DNA from: Boothiomyces macroporosus
Lineage: Eukaryota; Chytridiomycota; Chytridiomycetes; Rhizophydiales; Terramycetaceae
Direction of reading: 5' to 3'
DNA length: 64,000 nucleotides
Assembly: GCA_027604185.1 (NCBI GenBank)
Contig: JADGKB010000041.1
Location: 1 to 64,000, forward strand
The position numbers and the translations under genes are program-made. Of the stretch, positions 1 through 9,580 are shown one piece after another (position 1 is the stretch's first letter; the number at the start of each line of letters is the position of its first letter). The notes beneath the pieces were generated by a model. The model saw nothing but the letters and a program-made list of their open reading frames with translations. It searched no databases and was not told the origin of the DNA.

Positions 1-111
1 CCCATTTAAATTCGTTAAAAATTGAAGTGAATGATTTTGGGTTTTACAATAACATTTTTTTTACTTTACATTTTTAAATTTGTTCAACTTTGAAACCCCC
101 CATTATACTCG

Positions 112-1058
112 TTATTCATGATGCGATAGTTGATCCGTTTGCAAACTAATATTAGTATAAAGTACATTTTTGGCCCTGTGCCAGAATTAGATTTCTTCAA
201 CTCGCTCGGAGCTGGTGTAAACCAGTTTACGTTGAATGGCTTGGCTATTGTATCCCAAGCTTGGTTTAAAATCGCAGATGGAGTTACCTCTTGTTGTACC
301 GACTGTAGTATACAAGTTAGGGTTTTCTCTTGCATGTAGGCTTCATCGACCTGCGCTTTTATTATTACCCACTTTGTATTGAAAAACGTTTCGCTATTGT
401 TCTTTGAAAATGTATTTGGGGACCATTTTACCAGAAATATGCACTGTCCAAACTTGTAAGCCTCCGACAACCCTTGGGTCAACACCATATGATCGCTTAC
501 TGCGACAAATTCCATAATGTAGCGCATCATATAGGACATTGGCTCCAAATCCAAGTATTTATCTATTGGATACATTTGCAAGATTCTTCCCATCTTGTTT
601 ACTCTAAACGACACATTTGACCCTGATTTGTATTCCTTGCGAATGATAAATTCAGGCAATTGAGTGGTAATGTGTCCAATTTGTTCAATCTTCAGAGCTT
701 GGTTTTGTACTTTGCTGTATTCATTCTTTAGAAGGTCAACATCATCCAAAAACCACATGTCTGCAACTGGTTGGTCATCCACTATACTTCTATGCACGCA
801 GGCATAAACAGACTTGAGCTGCGCTGGATCTGCTTGAGGTAGCTCACAAACCTTTAACCCGTTTCCCTGATTTTCAGTTGGTACAAAATAATCGTGTATA
901 AACTTTCCTGCAAGCTCTGATTCTTCCGTATATTCCTTCACTAATAACTTCACCGCTTCCGGAGTTGCATCTTTAATTAATCCTGTTGATGGATCTGTCG
1001 TTATTCGAGCCTTGGTATGGAGTAAAACACATTTATCTGGTGTGTGATGCTCTGCCAT
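112..1058 (-). CDS. Unrecognised protein, about 308 aa, one 20-nt intron
   Basis: I do not recognise this protein. It is soluble-looking, with no signal peptide or membrane segment, and starts MAEHHTPDKC. The open frame continues upstream to a TTG at 1130 but holds no earlier ATG, so the ATG at 1058 is chosen. A 20-nt intron (146-165, reading GTACTTTATACTAATATTAG on the coding strand) lies near the 3' end; removing it replaces a ragged tail by ILQTDQLSHHE and a stop at 112. The frame upstream (ALFIHATANSLQ) looks protein-like and a short ATG frame lies at about 1145-1237, so the true N-terminus may lie in further exons. Existence is well supported by the length of the open frame; function is unknown. 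Confidence 0.7.
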
Positions 1059-1401
1059 TTGCAAAGAATTGGCTGTGGCATGAATAAACAATGCGCGAAC
1101 GTGGATATCAGATGCTTTATTGCATCTCAAGAGTTATTTCTGATATGTCAGCCATAGGTCCCATTTCACATTGTGAGACCATTGGCTGAGCCCAACAGTC
1201 ATCATCCCCCATCACGAAAAATGCAAGTGAGAAATACCGAGGGATTATTCGTCACCACGCTGGATATATCGAAATACCATGAAGCTCCAACTATTTGAAA
1301 CTGTTCCAGGGGAAGGTGTCATCGTGAAAAACTCAAACTTGACGCCCCATCTCAGTCAACCCCCAGTATGAAGCAAGTGAAAATGTTACCAAAATTCAAT
1401 A
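1059..1401. other. Divergent intergenic region with a possible upstream exon
   Basis: This lies between two divergently transcribed genes. On the minus strand about 1145-1237 holds an ATG frame beginning MGDDDCWAQPM and ending at a stop just before the frame of the upstream gene. It could be a 5' exon of that gene, but no 17-23 nt intron joins the two frames cleanly. Nothing else was recognised. Confidence 0.35.
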
Positions 1402-2184
1402 ATGGCCTGGTTACCAAAGTTGAAGGACACAGTTAAAAGAAACAGTACTCGTGATAACAGTAAAGCTTGATTAATTCTAGCGCTGGTTCAATGTGCATCA
1501 GTCCGCACTGATGGGACTCCAAAAATCCATTCGCTTGTCTTTAGGGAATTCCTTGGAGATTCCAACCTGGTTATCTTTTCCGGCTCTTCCAGAGACCCAG
1601 ATATGATGAGCGTAATGAAAAAATCAACCTCAGTGCATGAATTATATTGGAATTATCAAAAAGAAACATTTATCCTCGCAGGGAGATTTTACCTAGTTGC
1701 TTCGCCAAATTTATCGCACAGGCTAGGGACTCCACCTAGAAGACTAACCAACGACCCAAATCCTGAGGAATATTGGGAAAAGGAAAGAGAAAAACATTGG
1801 AAGTCTCTTTCAAGGGAATATCGTGCAAGCTTTTCATGGCCGGTCTCTGGAGAGCTTTTGAAACCATCAGAAACTGCCACATGGTCTGCATACAAAGGAA
1901 TTAACACTGTCAAACAATCGTATGGTCTGGATGTGGGCTACAAATACACCACCTTGGATGCTATGCCCATCAAGCAACTTACATTAGCAGAGTTAAAGAT
2001 CCGAGAAAACAATCCACAAGCAGAATTAGAAAATGTCCATCAGATGGCGTTTGACAATTTTTGTCTGTTGGTATTCAAGCCAACCAAAGTGGACCACACG
2101 GTAATTCCTAGGAGCGGAATTCCACAGAGATTCATTTACAGTACAGATAAAGATAATTGGGTTGTGGAAGAGGTAAATCCATAA
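1402..2184 (+). CDS. Pyridoxamine 5'-phosphate oxidase-like FMN-binding protein
   Basis: The 253-aa protein resembles the fungal Alr4036/Pyridox_oxase_2 type of split-barrel flavoproteins. Exons are 1402-1459 and 1481-2184; the 21-nt intron is 1460-1480. The spliced N-terminus (MAWLPKLKDTVKRNSTRDNT) runs straight into the family core: a strand ending VQCASVRTDGTPK, then SLVFREFLGDSN, a SGSSRDPDMM segment at the position where relatives have TDxRSxK, and ETFILAGRFYLV. The usual Arg/Ser/Lys of TDxRSxK is only partly kept, so FMN binding is inferred. A long stretch with WEKEREKHW matches the region before the C-terminal FxLL strand of the family. The substrate of this family is not established, and a role in vitamin B6 metabolism should not be assumed. 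Confidence 0.8.
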
Positions 2185-2228
2185 ATGTAATAAATTTAAA
2201 TTTCGACTTTTTTTTTTCATTCAAATCA

Positions 2229-3302
2229 ATGGCAAAGAAAAGCAGGAAGCAAGAACGACCAGAACCAGAAGAGGAAGAACAAATCTTGATTGACGAAGAA
2301 TTGTTGGAATCCAGAGCGATCGAAATTGTACAATTGGATGCGTTAGTGTTGATGAAAATCCTCAAGCATTGTGAACAAAATTCTGTTGCGAATGGACAGC
2401 TATTAGGTCTAGATATTTTGGAAAAATTACAAGTTACCCATTCAATTCCCTATCCTGCCAGTTTAAAATCAAGCGCTGAAGGGGAATCAGAAGAAGAATT
2501 GGGCACCTCTAATTATCCCCACGAAATGATGAATGCCTTGAATTACTTGGATTATGAAACCAACATTATTGGTTGGTACCAATCTACTTTGAATGGGTTT
2601 GTGTCACTCACTGATACTTTGGTTAAAACTCAGTATGATCATCAAACTCAATACGCGCAAGCAGTCCACTTGATTGTTAATCCAAGCAAAACTGCTGGTG
2701 GGCATCCTGTAGTTACCGCTATTCGTCTTACTGATGATTTCATGAAATTGTATGAATCAAAGAACTTTTCATTGAAAAATATCAACAAACACAATATCTC
2801 GGCCAGCACAGTATTTGAAACCCTGCCAATTCAAATCAAAAACTCCAACGTATTGAATGCCATGTTCCGCCAATTGTCTGAAGTTATCCCATCTACCAAC
2901 GTGGACGATTTGATTGTGGACCCTTTGACTCACGTAGTAAACAATCCTTCTTCTGAATTCTACTTGGAAAAACAGTTGGAATATTTGACTGAAGCTGTCG
3001 AAGATCAGGGACAAGAGCACTGGAGATGGCATACATGGTATCGTGGATTCCACAAGGAACAACAGAAAGCCATCGCACTATCTGCCAAGATGGCTCAGGA
3101 AAATGCTGCGGCTGTTGCTGCCGGTAAAAAACCAGTCTATTCTGAAGAGGAATTGGTTCCAAATACTCCAGCGTTGGCCAAGGCAATTGCGTCTGAACCG
3201 CCTCGTTTAGATAATCTACTCAACCACACGCTAATTGATGCATACTGCAATCAAATTATTAACTATGCTGGCTCCAATCCCGTAGAAACCGCTGCTGAAT
3301 AA
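2229..3302 (+). CDS. Eukaryotic translation initiation factor 3 subunit H
   Basis: This is an MPN-domain subunit of the cytoplasmic eIF3 complex that loads mRNA on the 40S ribosome. It is a single 357-aa exon starting at ATG 2229 after a T-rich leader. The N-terminus is acidic (PEPEEEEQ), then the MPN domain begins with VQLDALVLMKILKHCEQN and GQLLGLDILEKLQVTHSIP. NIIGWYQSTLNGF corresponds to the GWYQST segment of eIF3h. The JAMM metalloprotease residues are not present as a catalytic set, as expected for a structural MPN subunit. The length matches the family (about 340-380 aa), and the C-terminus forms the usual helical region. It ends 89 bases before the next gene on the same strand. Confidence 0.93.
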   Translation: MAKKSRKQERPEPEEEEQILIDEELLESRAIEIVQLDALVLMKILKHCEQNSVANGQLLGLDILEKLQVTHSIPYPASLKSSAEGESEEELGTSNYPHEMMNALNYLDYETNIIGWYQSTLNGFVSLTDTLVKTQYDHQTQYAQAVHLIVNPSKTAGGHPVVTAIRLTDDFMKLYESKNFSLKNINKHNISASTVFETLPIQIKNSNVLNAMFRQLSEVIPSTNVDDLIVDPLTHVVNNPSSEFYLEKQLEYLTEAVEDQGQEHWRWHTWYRGFHKEQQKAIALSAKMAQENAAAVAAGKKPVYSEEELVPNTPALAKAIASEPPRLDNLLNHTLIDAYCNQIINYAGSNPVETAAE

Positions 3303-3391
3303 ATACATTTTATCTCATGTTAAATTTCTAAACTTCAATACGTCATTCAATAAGCAAACAATCACTTATTGTTGAAAAAAGTTTGTTTTCA

Positions 3392-4616
3392 ATGGCAGAA
3401 GAAGTAAAAGTAAAGAGAGATGTAATCATAGGTCCGTAGATCACTAGGAGTGTACAGGTTTAATTCAGTTAACAGCAGGGGTCATGAAGGAACAGTTTAT
3501 TCGTTAGATGTATACTGGAAACGGTCGGCATCAATATCAGCATCAAAATCCAATCTAGGAAAAGTCACACCAGTAGACGCTGCAGATCTTACCAATTTAG
3601 TATACCTAGTGTCAGGTTCACACGATCAAAGCATCATTCTATGGGAAGTACAAACTAATTTAAACACCAAACCAGAAACTGTAAAGGTACACTACTTTTT
3701 ATTCAAGGTGGATCAAATTAGACGGCTGAAAGGACATTCTGGCGATGTTTACGCGTTAGAAGCCACTACTGAAGATGTGCTGCACCGCACCGGTAATTTA
3801 GTCTCTGGCGGAGATTATTCCATCAAAACCTGGAATACTGAGACCGGCACAGTTATGCAAACATTACATGGACACACTGGGTACGTGTCTTGTATCAAAG
3901 TCAGAGGCAAACGTGTATTCTCTGGTAGTTGGGATACGACAGTTCGATCATGGAATATAGAAGTATTTTTTGCTAATTCTAGACCGGCAAAGGAATGCAT
4001 GTGTTCAAAGGGCACAAAAATATTGTGAATTGCATTGAGGTTATTGATACGGATATATTTTCTGGTAGTTGGGATATGAATATCATCCAGTGGAATCGAG
4101 CCGTAATGTTCACTAATATAGACCGGAGAGCCAGTGCATATTTACCGTGGCCACACAGATGGGGTTCAGTGTATACAGTACTATGAAGATCACCTCTATA
4201 GCGGGTACTGTTTTCCTAATTAGATCAATGGATAAATCAATAAGGGTTTGGAATACGAAAACGGCAAAAACGACAAAGATATTTAGAGGACATCAAGGAG
4301 GAATCGAATGTTTACATGTGGTTAATGGCCATTGCTTTTCCGGATCGTATGATAAAACCATAAGGTAAGAAATCCCTAATCAAGATGTTTTCAAATCAAA
4401 GTATCTTTGGCTAATGTAGACGGGCGATTGTATAGCAATTTTCGAGGGCCACACCGATGGAGTGTATTGCCTTAAAGTATTTGCTGGCCGAATGTATAGT
4501 GGTTCCGGGGATAAATCGATTAGGTTATGGGATGTCAAAGTAGTCAATGTTAACATCAGGATATTGTATCGCAGAAGCGAAAAACTTTGTGGGAAAAGTT
4601 GTTCAGCTGTCTGTGA
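3392..4616 (+). CDS. WD40-repeat beta-propeller protein
   Basis: This is an intron-rich gene for a protein of about 355 aa made almost entirely of WD40 repeats. Clear units include GHEGTVYSLDV, SGSHDQSIILW, GHSGDVYAL, GHTGYVSCIKV with SGSWDTTVRSW, GHKNIVNCIEV, GHTDGVQCIQ, GHQGGIECLHV with SGSYDKTIR, and GHTDGVYCLKV with SGSGDKSIRLW. Introns: 3963-3982, 4103-4121, 4205-4223, 4365-4384, 4401-4419 and 4540-4559 (19-20 nt). The first intron is uncertain: 3436-3475 (40 nt, possibly two units) is used here, while 3432-3447 plus 3458-3475 also keeps frame. A further stop-free 21-nt candidate is 3687-3707. The exon 4385-4400 is only 16 nt. There is no F-box or zinc finger, so the protein is a scaffold of unknown partner. 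Confidence 0.85.
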
Positions 4617-4682
4617 CCACCTTATATCATTCATAATATTAATACATATTCATTTTGAACTGGTTTATTTTGTGAAATCAAA

Positions 4683-5971
4683 TTACATGGCTCCACGAGG
4701 GCCAAGTTTGTCGAGTGCTCTAGGTCCTAATTCAGCCCATTCAGCCTTGGTAATCCAGAATGATTCTCTGCTCTTCATAATCTCACCCAAAACAGCACCA
4801 CCCAAGAAAACCATGTGTTTACGTCTTGGCGGATCTTCAACCCTGATTTTGAATTTCTACCATTAGCATAAAGTACATTTAGTCTAGACGTATCACCTTG
4901 CAAGACCTTTTCCAAGTATAGTTGTCTAACTTCCTTTTCCAATCTACTTGGCAAACCTGGATACATTGAGGTACCACCAGATAACACGATATGTTTGTAC
5001 AATTCAGATCTAATATCAATTTCGGCAGAATTGATAGTATTAAACAATAATTCTACATAAATACAAAAGAGTACCTCCCACCCCAGGCGATTCAATATCT
5101 ACTAAATGTGGCTGGAAAAGAGCTTCAGGAGCTTCAAATCTTTCAGAGCCAATTTTGATTACACGGCCATCAGGCAACTAATATTTAGTAATTGTTACTG
5201 TGTACTGCTCCATCAAAACTGTGGTCTCAGTGGCGAGCTTATGTTCCAATTGCAAGTCATATCCAACGTAACACAGTTTTTCTTTAAGTTGGCGAACAGT
5301 TTCGAAATCGGCGGTTCTGTTGAATGCATATCCTCTTAGTAGTAATAGTTTGATGAGATATTTTGTAATGTCTCGTCCTGCGACATCCAAACGGCGAACA
5401 AGATGAGGAAGGGCGTAACCATCGTACACTGGAACAATGTGAGTGACACCATCACCGGAATCAACCACAACACCGGTTTGTAAACCTTTGTTATTTTTAA
5501 GCTAACCTTGTGCATAGAGGGTCAATACAGCTTGAATTGAAATAAACGCACCGCTGAATCCATAGTGTTCAAACATCACTTCCAGCATCTTTTCTCTGTT
5601 CTTTTTAGGATTCATTGCCGGTTCAGTTAATAGGATTTTGTGATCTGCATAGTTTTGAAGTCCAAGTTTTTCCTTGAAAGTGTAATCCCACAAGTGATAC
5701 ATGTCAGCCCAGTTGCGAACAATACCGTTTTCCATTGGATATGACATTTCAAGTTGAGCACGTAAAGCCGCCGCTTCATCTCCTACAATAATGTCTTTCA
5801 AGAATACATCTCCAGACTTTTCCTCCGCACGCAGGATTGGTCTACCGACAACAGCAGGGAAGATTGCAGTCGGAAAGTTGGTACCAGAGAATCCACATTT
5901 TACAAACTGTTGTTAATCTAGCGATTTACCCCAGTACCATTATCGCAAATTACTACTTCGTTCTTCGACAT
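4683..5971 (-). CDS. ARP2: Actin-related protein 2 (ARP2), Arp2/3 complex
   Basis: A 393-aa actin-fold ATPase that, with Arp3, nucleates branched actin filaments in the cytoplasm. The spliced protein starts [14 protein letters not shown] (phosphate loop 1), has [20 protein letters not shown] (phosphate loop 2) and [11 protein letters not shown], and ends [17 protein letters not shown] then LGPRGAM. The [11 protein letters not shown] segment is typical of Arp2 rather than actin. Introns are 5907-5929 (23 nt), 5486-5506 (21), 5178-5198 (21), 5053-5074 (22) and 4857-4876 (20). The last, GTACTTTATGCTAATGGTAG, restores [12 protein letters not shown] exactly as expected for the family, which is strong support for the intron model. 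It is convergent with the WD40 gene, 66 bases apart. Confidence 0.95.
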
Positions 5972-6161
5972 TGAGATGATTTCCCTTGTTGCGCAAAATC
6001 AAAGCCACCAAGAACTACACCCCAAATCTACACCTGCTATTGCCAACAATTAGTGATTCAACGAGCAAGCAAAAAGCTTCGCTTCGGTCGGAAGAACAGA
6101 TCTATCTTGTGGAAATAGGTGACTATTTGAAGTTTGTAAACTATTTGAAATATCGTGCATA

Positions 6162-6211
6162 ATAATGACGGGTCAATATGAAGGGGATAATGACGGGTCA
6201 ATATGAAGGGG
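6162..6211. repeat. Perfect tandem duplication of a 25-bp unit upstream of GPCR 1
   Basis: Two identical copies stand head to tail at 6162-6186 and 6187-6211. Each contains TGACGGGTCA, an inverted TGAC/GTCA pair with a 2-base spacer. The repeat lies 92 bases upstream of the first GPCR start codon. A binding site is plausible but not shown. Confidence 0.85.
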
Positions 6212-6242
6212 CTTCATCCAACCTGTTCAACGTCATCTGTCA

Positions 6243-6258
6243 GACGTGATGTCACGTC
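6243..6258. promoter_or_regulatory. 16-bp palindrome GACGTGATGTCACGTC, bZIP/CREB-like site
   Basis: Seven bases on each side are exact inverted copies around TG, and the site includes ACGTCA/TGACGT-type half sites known to bind bZIP factors. It sits about 45 bases upstream of the GPCR 1 ATG, immediately before the block shared by all three GPCR promoters. GPCR 2 keeps GACGTC at the same place. Confidence 0.55.
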
Positions 6259-6302
6259 AAAGGTAGAATAAATCGCCGACCTTTTCTTTGAAATCAATTT
6301 AA
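6256..6302 (+). promoter_or_regulatory. Conserved GPCR core-promoter block, copy 1
   Basis: The text GTCAAAGGTAG then AATAAATCGCCGACC and TTGAAATCAATT before the ATG is shared, with few changes, at 8384-8430 and 10127-10173 in front of the other two GPCR genes. The flanking intergenic DNA is otherwise unlike, so the block is either under selection or was copied by gene conversion. Confidence 0.6.
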
Positions 6303-7572
6303 ATGGGATATTCGGACGATCAGCTACTAACATTAAACACAGTAACAAAGAGTTCTGCAGTAGTAGGGTTTCTTGGCGTGTTGGCAATGTTTTTCGTAAT
6401 TTATCTTAATGTAGATGGTAATCAGAAACCCAGAATCCTTCAAAAACCCAACTGGAAGGTTGGTTTTAGCAATCACATTTACTGACCTCTTTGATAGTGG
6501 TAGGGTATTTCTTAACACAGTGACAAAGTTTATTGGTCGCTGGGGCCCAGATTCTGGGGTAACCAACTTCCTATGTTATTGGCAAACATGGTCAATCCAG
6601 CAATTTAATCTTTCGTCAATTATTCGTAATCCCAAACTAATCACAGTTGGTATGCTGATGGGTTTCAATACCGTTTATTTGATTTTCTTTAAAGGTTCAG
6701 TGGAGAGGATTCAAAAATTCGAACCTTACATGATTTTGGCCTCATTTGTCATCCCAATTCCATTTGCGTTATATCCATTGTTTGGAAAGCCAATGGGTAT
6801 TTCAATGGTTGGCGATGTGGATACCTGGTGCTGGATTTCAAAAGCTCACGCTGTATATCAGATTTACTTGTGGTTCGCCATCTTGTGGATTATTTTCGTA
6901 ATCAACTTGCTCATTCTTGCTGCTACTATTTGGGCAATCAAGAAAAACGAAAAGGCCCTGAAACAACCAGTTCAGTAAATCGATGCTAATATTAGAAATA
7001 ACAGCAAAATGTCCTTTGGTACATATGTTCAAAGGAGAATGCTAGCCTATTTGATTGGATTTGTGATCGTATGGACTCCATCTTCCCTCAACAGAATTGC
7101 ACAGATTGCACTTGGCTATCCAGTATACACTTTGGGTATTATGCAAGCGCTGGTGTCTCCAACCCGAGGATTCATTGATTTCTGTGCCTACTTTTACTCC
7201 TGGTGGTATTCACCTGCCAATATCAGAGACCGAAAGATGAGTGTGGATCAGGATCTAGGGTTGGACAAAAAGAAGGGCAAAACTTTGAATATTCAGAAAT
7301 CGACCCAAACTCTCCGCAAATCTCCTTCGATCGACCCTAACGACGCGCTATTTTCCACTGAAACTTTGAACAAGGCTGAAAAAACTCGCAAATTCTCTGA
7401 TGTACCAACTACCGGAAGTCGCAAGTTTTCTGCTGATATCCCGCATAGCGGTAGCCGTAAATTCTCTGCTGATATCCCTTTGGAAAATAAGCGGGCAACT
7501 TCATATGGAGATTATATGAGCGACTCAAGGATTTTTAGCCCTGATGGTTCTGACCCAAATGTTTCTAAATAA
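6303..7572 (+). CDS. Seven-transmembrane cAMP-receptor-like GPCR, paralogue 1
   Basis: A plasma-membrane receptor of the fungal CRL/Git3-like class, 395 aa after splicing. Seven hydrophobic segments can be followed from SAVVGFLGVLAMFF to SPTRGFIDFCAYFYSWW. Cysteines in FLCYWQTWS and DTWCWI could form the extracellular disulfide. Introns are 6396-6414 (19 nt), 6500-6520, 6626-6646 and 6975-6995 (21 nt each). The second and third contain no in-frame stop, but paralogue 3 shows a stop in one and a 20-nt length in the other, proving they are introns. Exon sizes 93/85/105/328 are identical in all three paralogues. The Ser-rich C-tail has the phosphosite-like unit RKFSADIP twice plus RKFSDVP, an expansion absent from the other copies. 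The ligand is unknown. Confidence 0.88.
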
Positions 7573-8190
7573 ACTCTACTTTTTTAAAGGTCTTTCCAAT
7601 CTATTCTGTTCAAATTCAAAGCCGTTTCAAGTCAGCTATCAAACTGGAGCATTCTTCAGATACCAAAGACTCGTTGCTGGGTGTTTTGATAGTCCAGTTG
7701 AATAGCAATAGAATTTAATGAGTTGCAGAGACCAACTGCCTCTAAACTAAATATTTTGACAGGCATCGATTCACTCCCATGTTTTAACCACTAAAAGAAC
7801 AAAGTTCATTGGACACTTAAAACTTGAGGTCTTTTTAGTGCCAAATTGTTCAAGAAATCAGCGAACCATGCACTGTTTCTGAATCCTGGACTCTCCATAA
7901 TCTAATACTTTGATTTCTAACAGGATTTGACTGTGTAAGTTGCATTCATAAATCCTGGTAATAGAAACCTGTATAGTTCTTGGCCCTAATAGTAAAGGCT
8001 TGGGAAATATCTCCAATGTTACCGGTCAGTGATAGCGATTAACACTGTTCTTTTACGTGTGCTCTCGATTTAAAAGTGTTAGCTACGGAAACCAGTCGCA
8101 TTCAATAATATTTAAATACATTTATTCGAACTTTTAACAAATAAGATTGCGAATACTGAAAACATGATTCTAAAGACCATTTTATGTGGA

Positions 8191-8231
8191 AGTGGCTAGC
8201 TGGTGGAAATAATCCGCCACCACTAGCCACT
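8191..8231. repeat. Inverted repeat, stem of about 15 bp
   Basis: AGTGGCTAG at the left arm pairs exactly with CTAGCCACT at the right arm, and TGGTGG with CCACCA inside it, with a loop of about 9 bases. It lies roughly 200 bases upstream of GPCR 2. It is not followed by a T-run typical of a terminator; the role is unknown. Confidence 0.6.
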
Positions 8232-8383
8232 TGCGAAATTTTATAAGCGATTTCGATAAAAGTCTAGGTAGCATTCGTTTCCATCAAATGAATGAGCGAA
8301 AATTTTATTTGCAACTGCACACTAGCAGAATATCGAGATGTAATGCCTCAATATCCACTTCAATGTTACCTTAAAGTTCTGAC

Positions 8384-8430
8384 GTCAAAGGTTGCGTAAA
8401 TCGCCGATCATTTTTTTGACATCAATTCCA
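8384..8430 (+). promoter_or_regulatory. Conserved GPCR core-promoter block, copy 2
   Basis: GTCAAAGGTTGCGTAAATCG continuing into CCGATC, a T-run and GACATCAATTCCA directly before ATG. It is almost identical to copy 3 (10127-10173) and close to copy 1. The preceding GAC completes a GACGTC site. Confidence 0.6.
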
Positions 8431-9580
8431 ATGGCATATTCTGTAGTGCAACAGCTCACATTGAACATTCTCATCAAGGTTTCATCGGTCATAGGCTTTT
8501 TTGGTGTTTTGGCCATGGGTTTTGTAATTGATCTTAATTTAGATGGTAATTAGAAATCCTTCGTCTTTCAAAAACCCAACTGGAAGGTTGGTTTTAGCAA
8601 TCACATTTACTGACCTCTTTGATAGTGGTAGGGTATTTCTTAACACAGTGACAAAGTTTATTGGTCGCTGGGGCCCAGATTCTGGTTTGACATCTGCCCT
8701 ATGCTACTGGCAAGCGTGGTCAATCCAACAATTTAATCTTTCGTCAATTATTCGTAATCCCAAACTAATCATAGTTGGTATGTTGATGGGGTTCAATACC
8801 GTTTATTTAATTTTCTTCAAAGGCACTGTGGACAAGATTCAAAAGTTTGAGCCATATATGATTTTGGCATCGTTCGTCATTCCGGTTCCATTTGCTCTCT
8901 ATCCGTTATTCGCAAAGCCAACTGGTGTCTCAATGATAGGTGATGTTGATAACTGGTGCTGGATTTCAAAATCCCTCCCAGTTTATCAAATATCGCTATG
9001 GTTTGGAATCTTGTGGGCAATTTTCTTGCTCAACTTGCTCATTCTTGCTATTACTGTATATGGTATTAAAAAAGGCGAACAGGATCTGAAGCAACCATCC
9101 CAGTAATTCAAATTAACTGTTAGAAATAATACCAAATCGTCATTTGGTGCGTATATTCAAAAAAGAATGCTCGCATACTTGATTGGCTTTGCTATTGTAT
9201 GGTTTCCAACGTCGATTAACAGGATTGTTCAAATTGCTCTGGGCAGTCCGGTATTTGCTATTGGTGTTATCCACGCTACTTTAACCCCAACTCGCGGGTT
9301 GATTAATTTCTGTGCCTACTTTTATGCATGGTGGCATTCTCCTGCCAATGTGCGAGATCGCAGTGGGGCAAAGAGCAGTGATACTGCCTCTGGAAAGAAG
9401 GACAAACATGCTGACAATCAAAAGTTGGGCCAATCAATTCGCACATCTCCGTCAATTGACGCTAATGATTCAGGACTTCGAAATGACACTTCTAACATGT
9501 CTGAAAAGACGCGAAAATTCTCAGACTTGCCTACCAGCAACAGCCATAAATATTCTATGGATAATTCACTGAAAAATTAG
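8431..9580 (+). CDS. Seven-transmembrane cAMP-receptor-like GPCR, paralogue 2
   Basis: A 355-aa receptor with the same architecture as its neighbours and exons 93/85/105/328/457. Introns are 8524-8542 (19 nt), 8628-8648, 8754-8774 and 9103-9123 (21 nt). The second is identical to that of paralogue 1, within a tract of about 110 bases that does not differ between the two genes (about 6432-6545 and 8560-8673). Further downstream the sequence instead matches paralogue 3 almost exactly (about 8880-9018). The C-tail is shorter and carries TRKFSDLP, a kinase-site-like motif shared with paralogue 1. Tandem duplication with later gene conversion explains this mosaic. The ligand is not predictable from sequence. 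Confidence 0.88.

Larger units (their letters stand above)
7573..8430. other. Intergenic region between GPCR 1 and GPCR 2
   Basis: About 860 bases with no convincing coding frame. It holds a long imperfect hairpin at 8191-8231 and, at its end (8384-8430), copy 2 of the GPCR promoter block with a GACGTC site. Confidence 0.6.
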
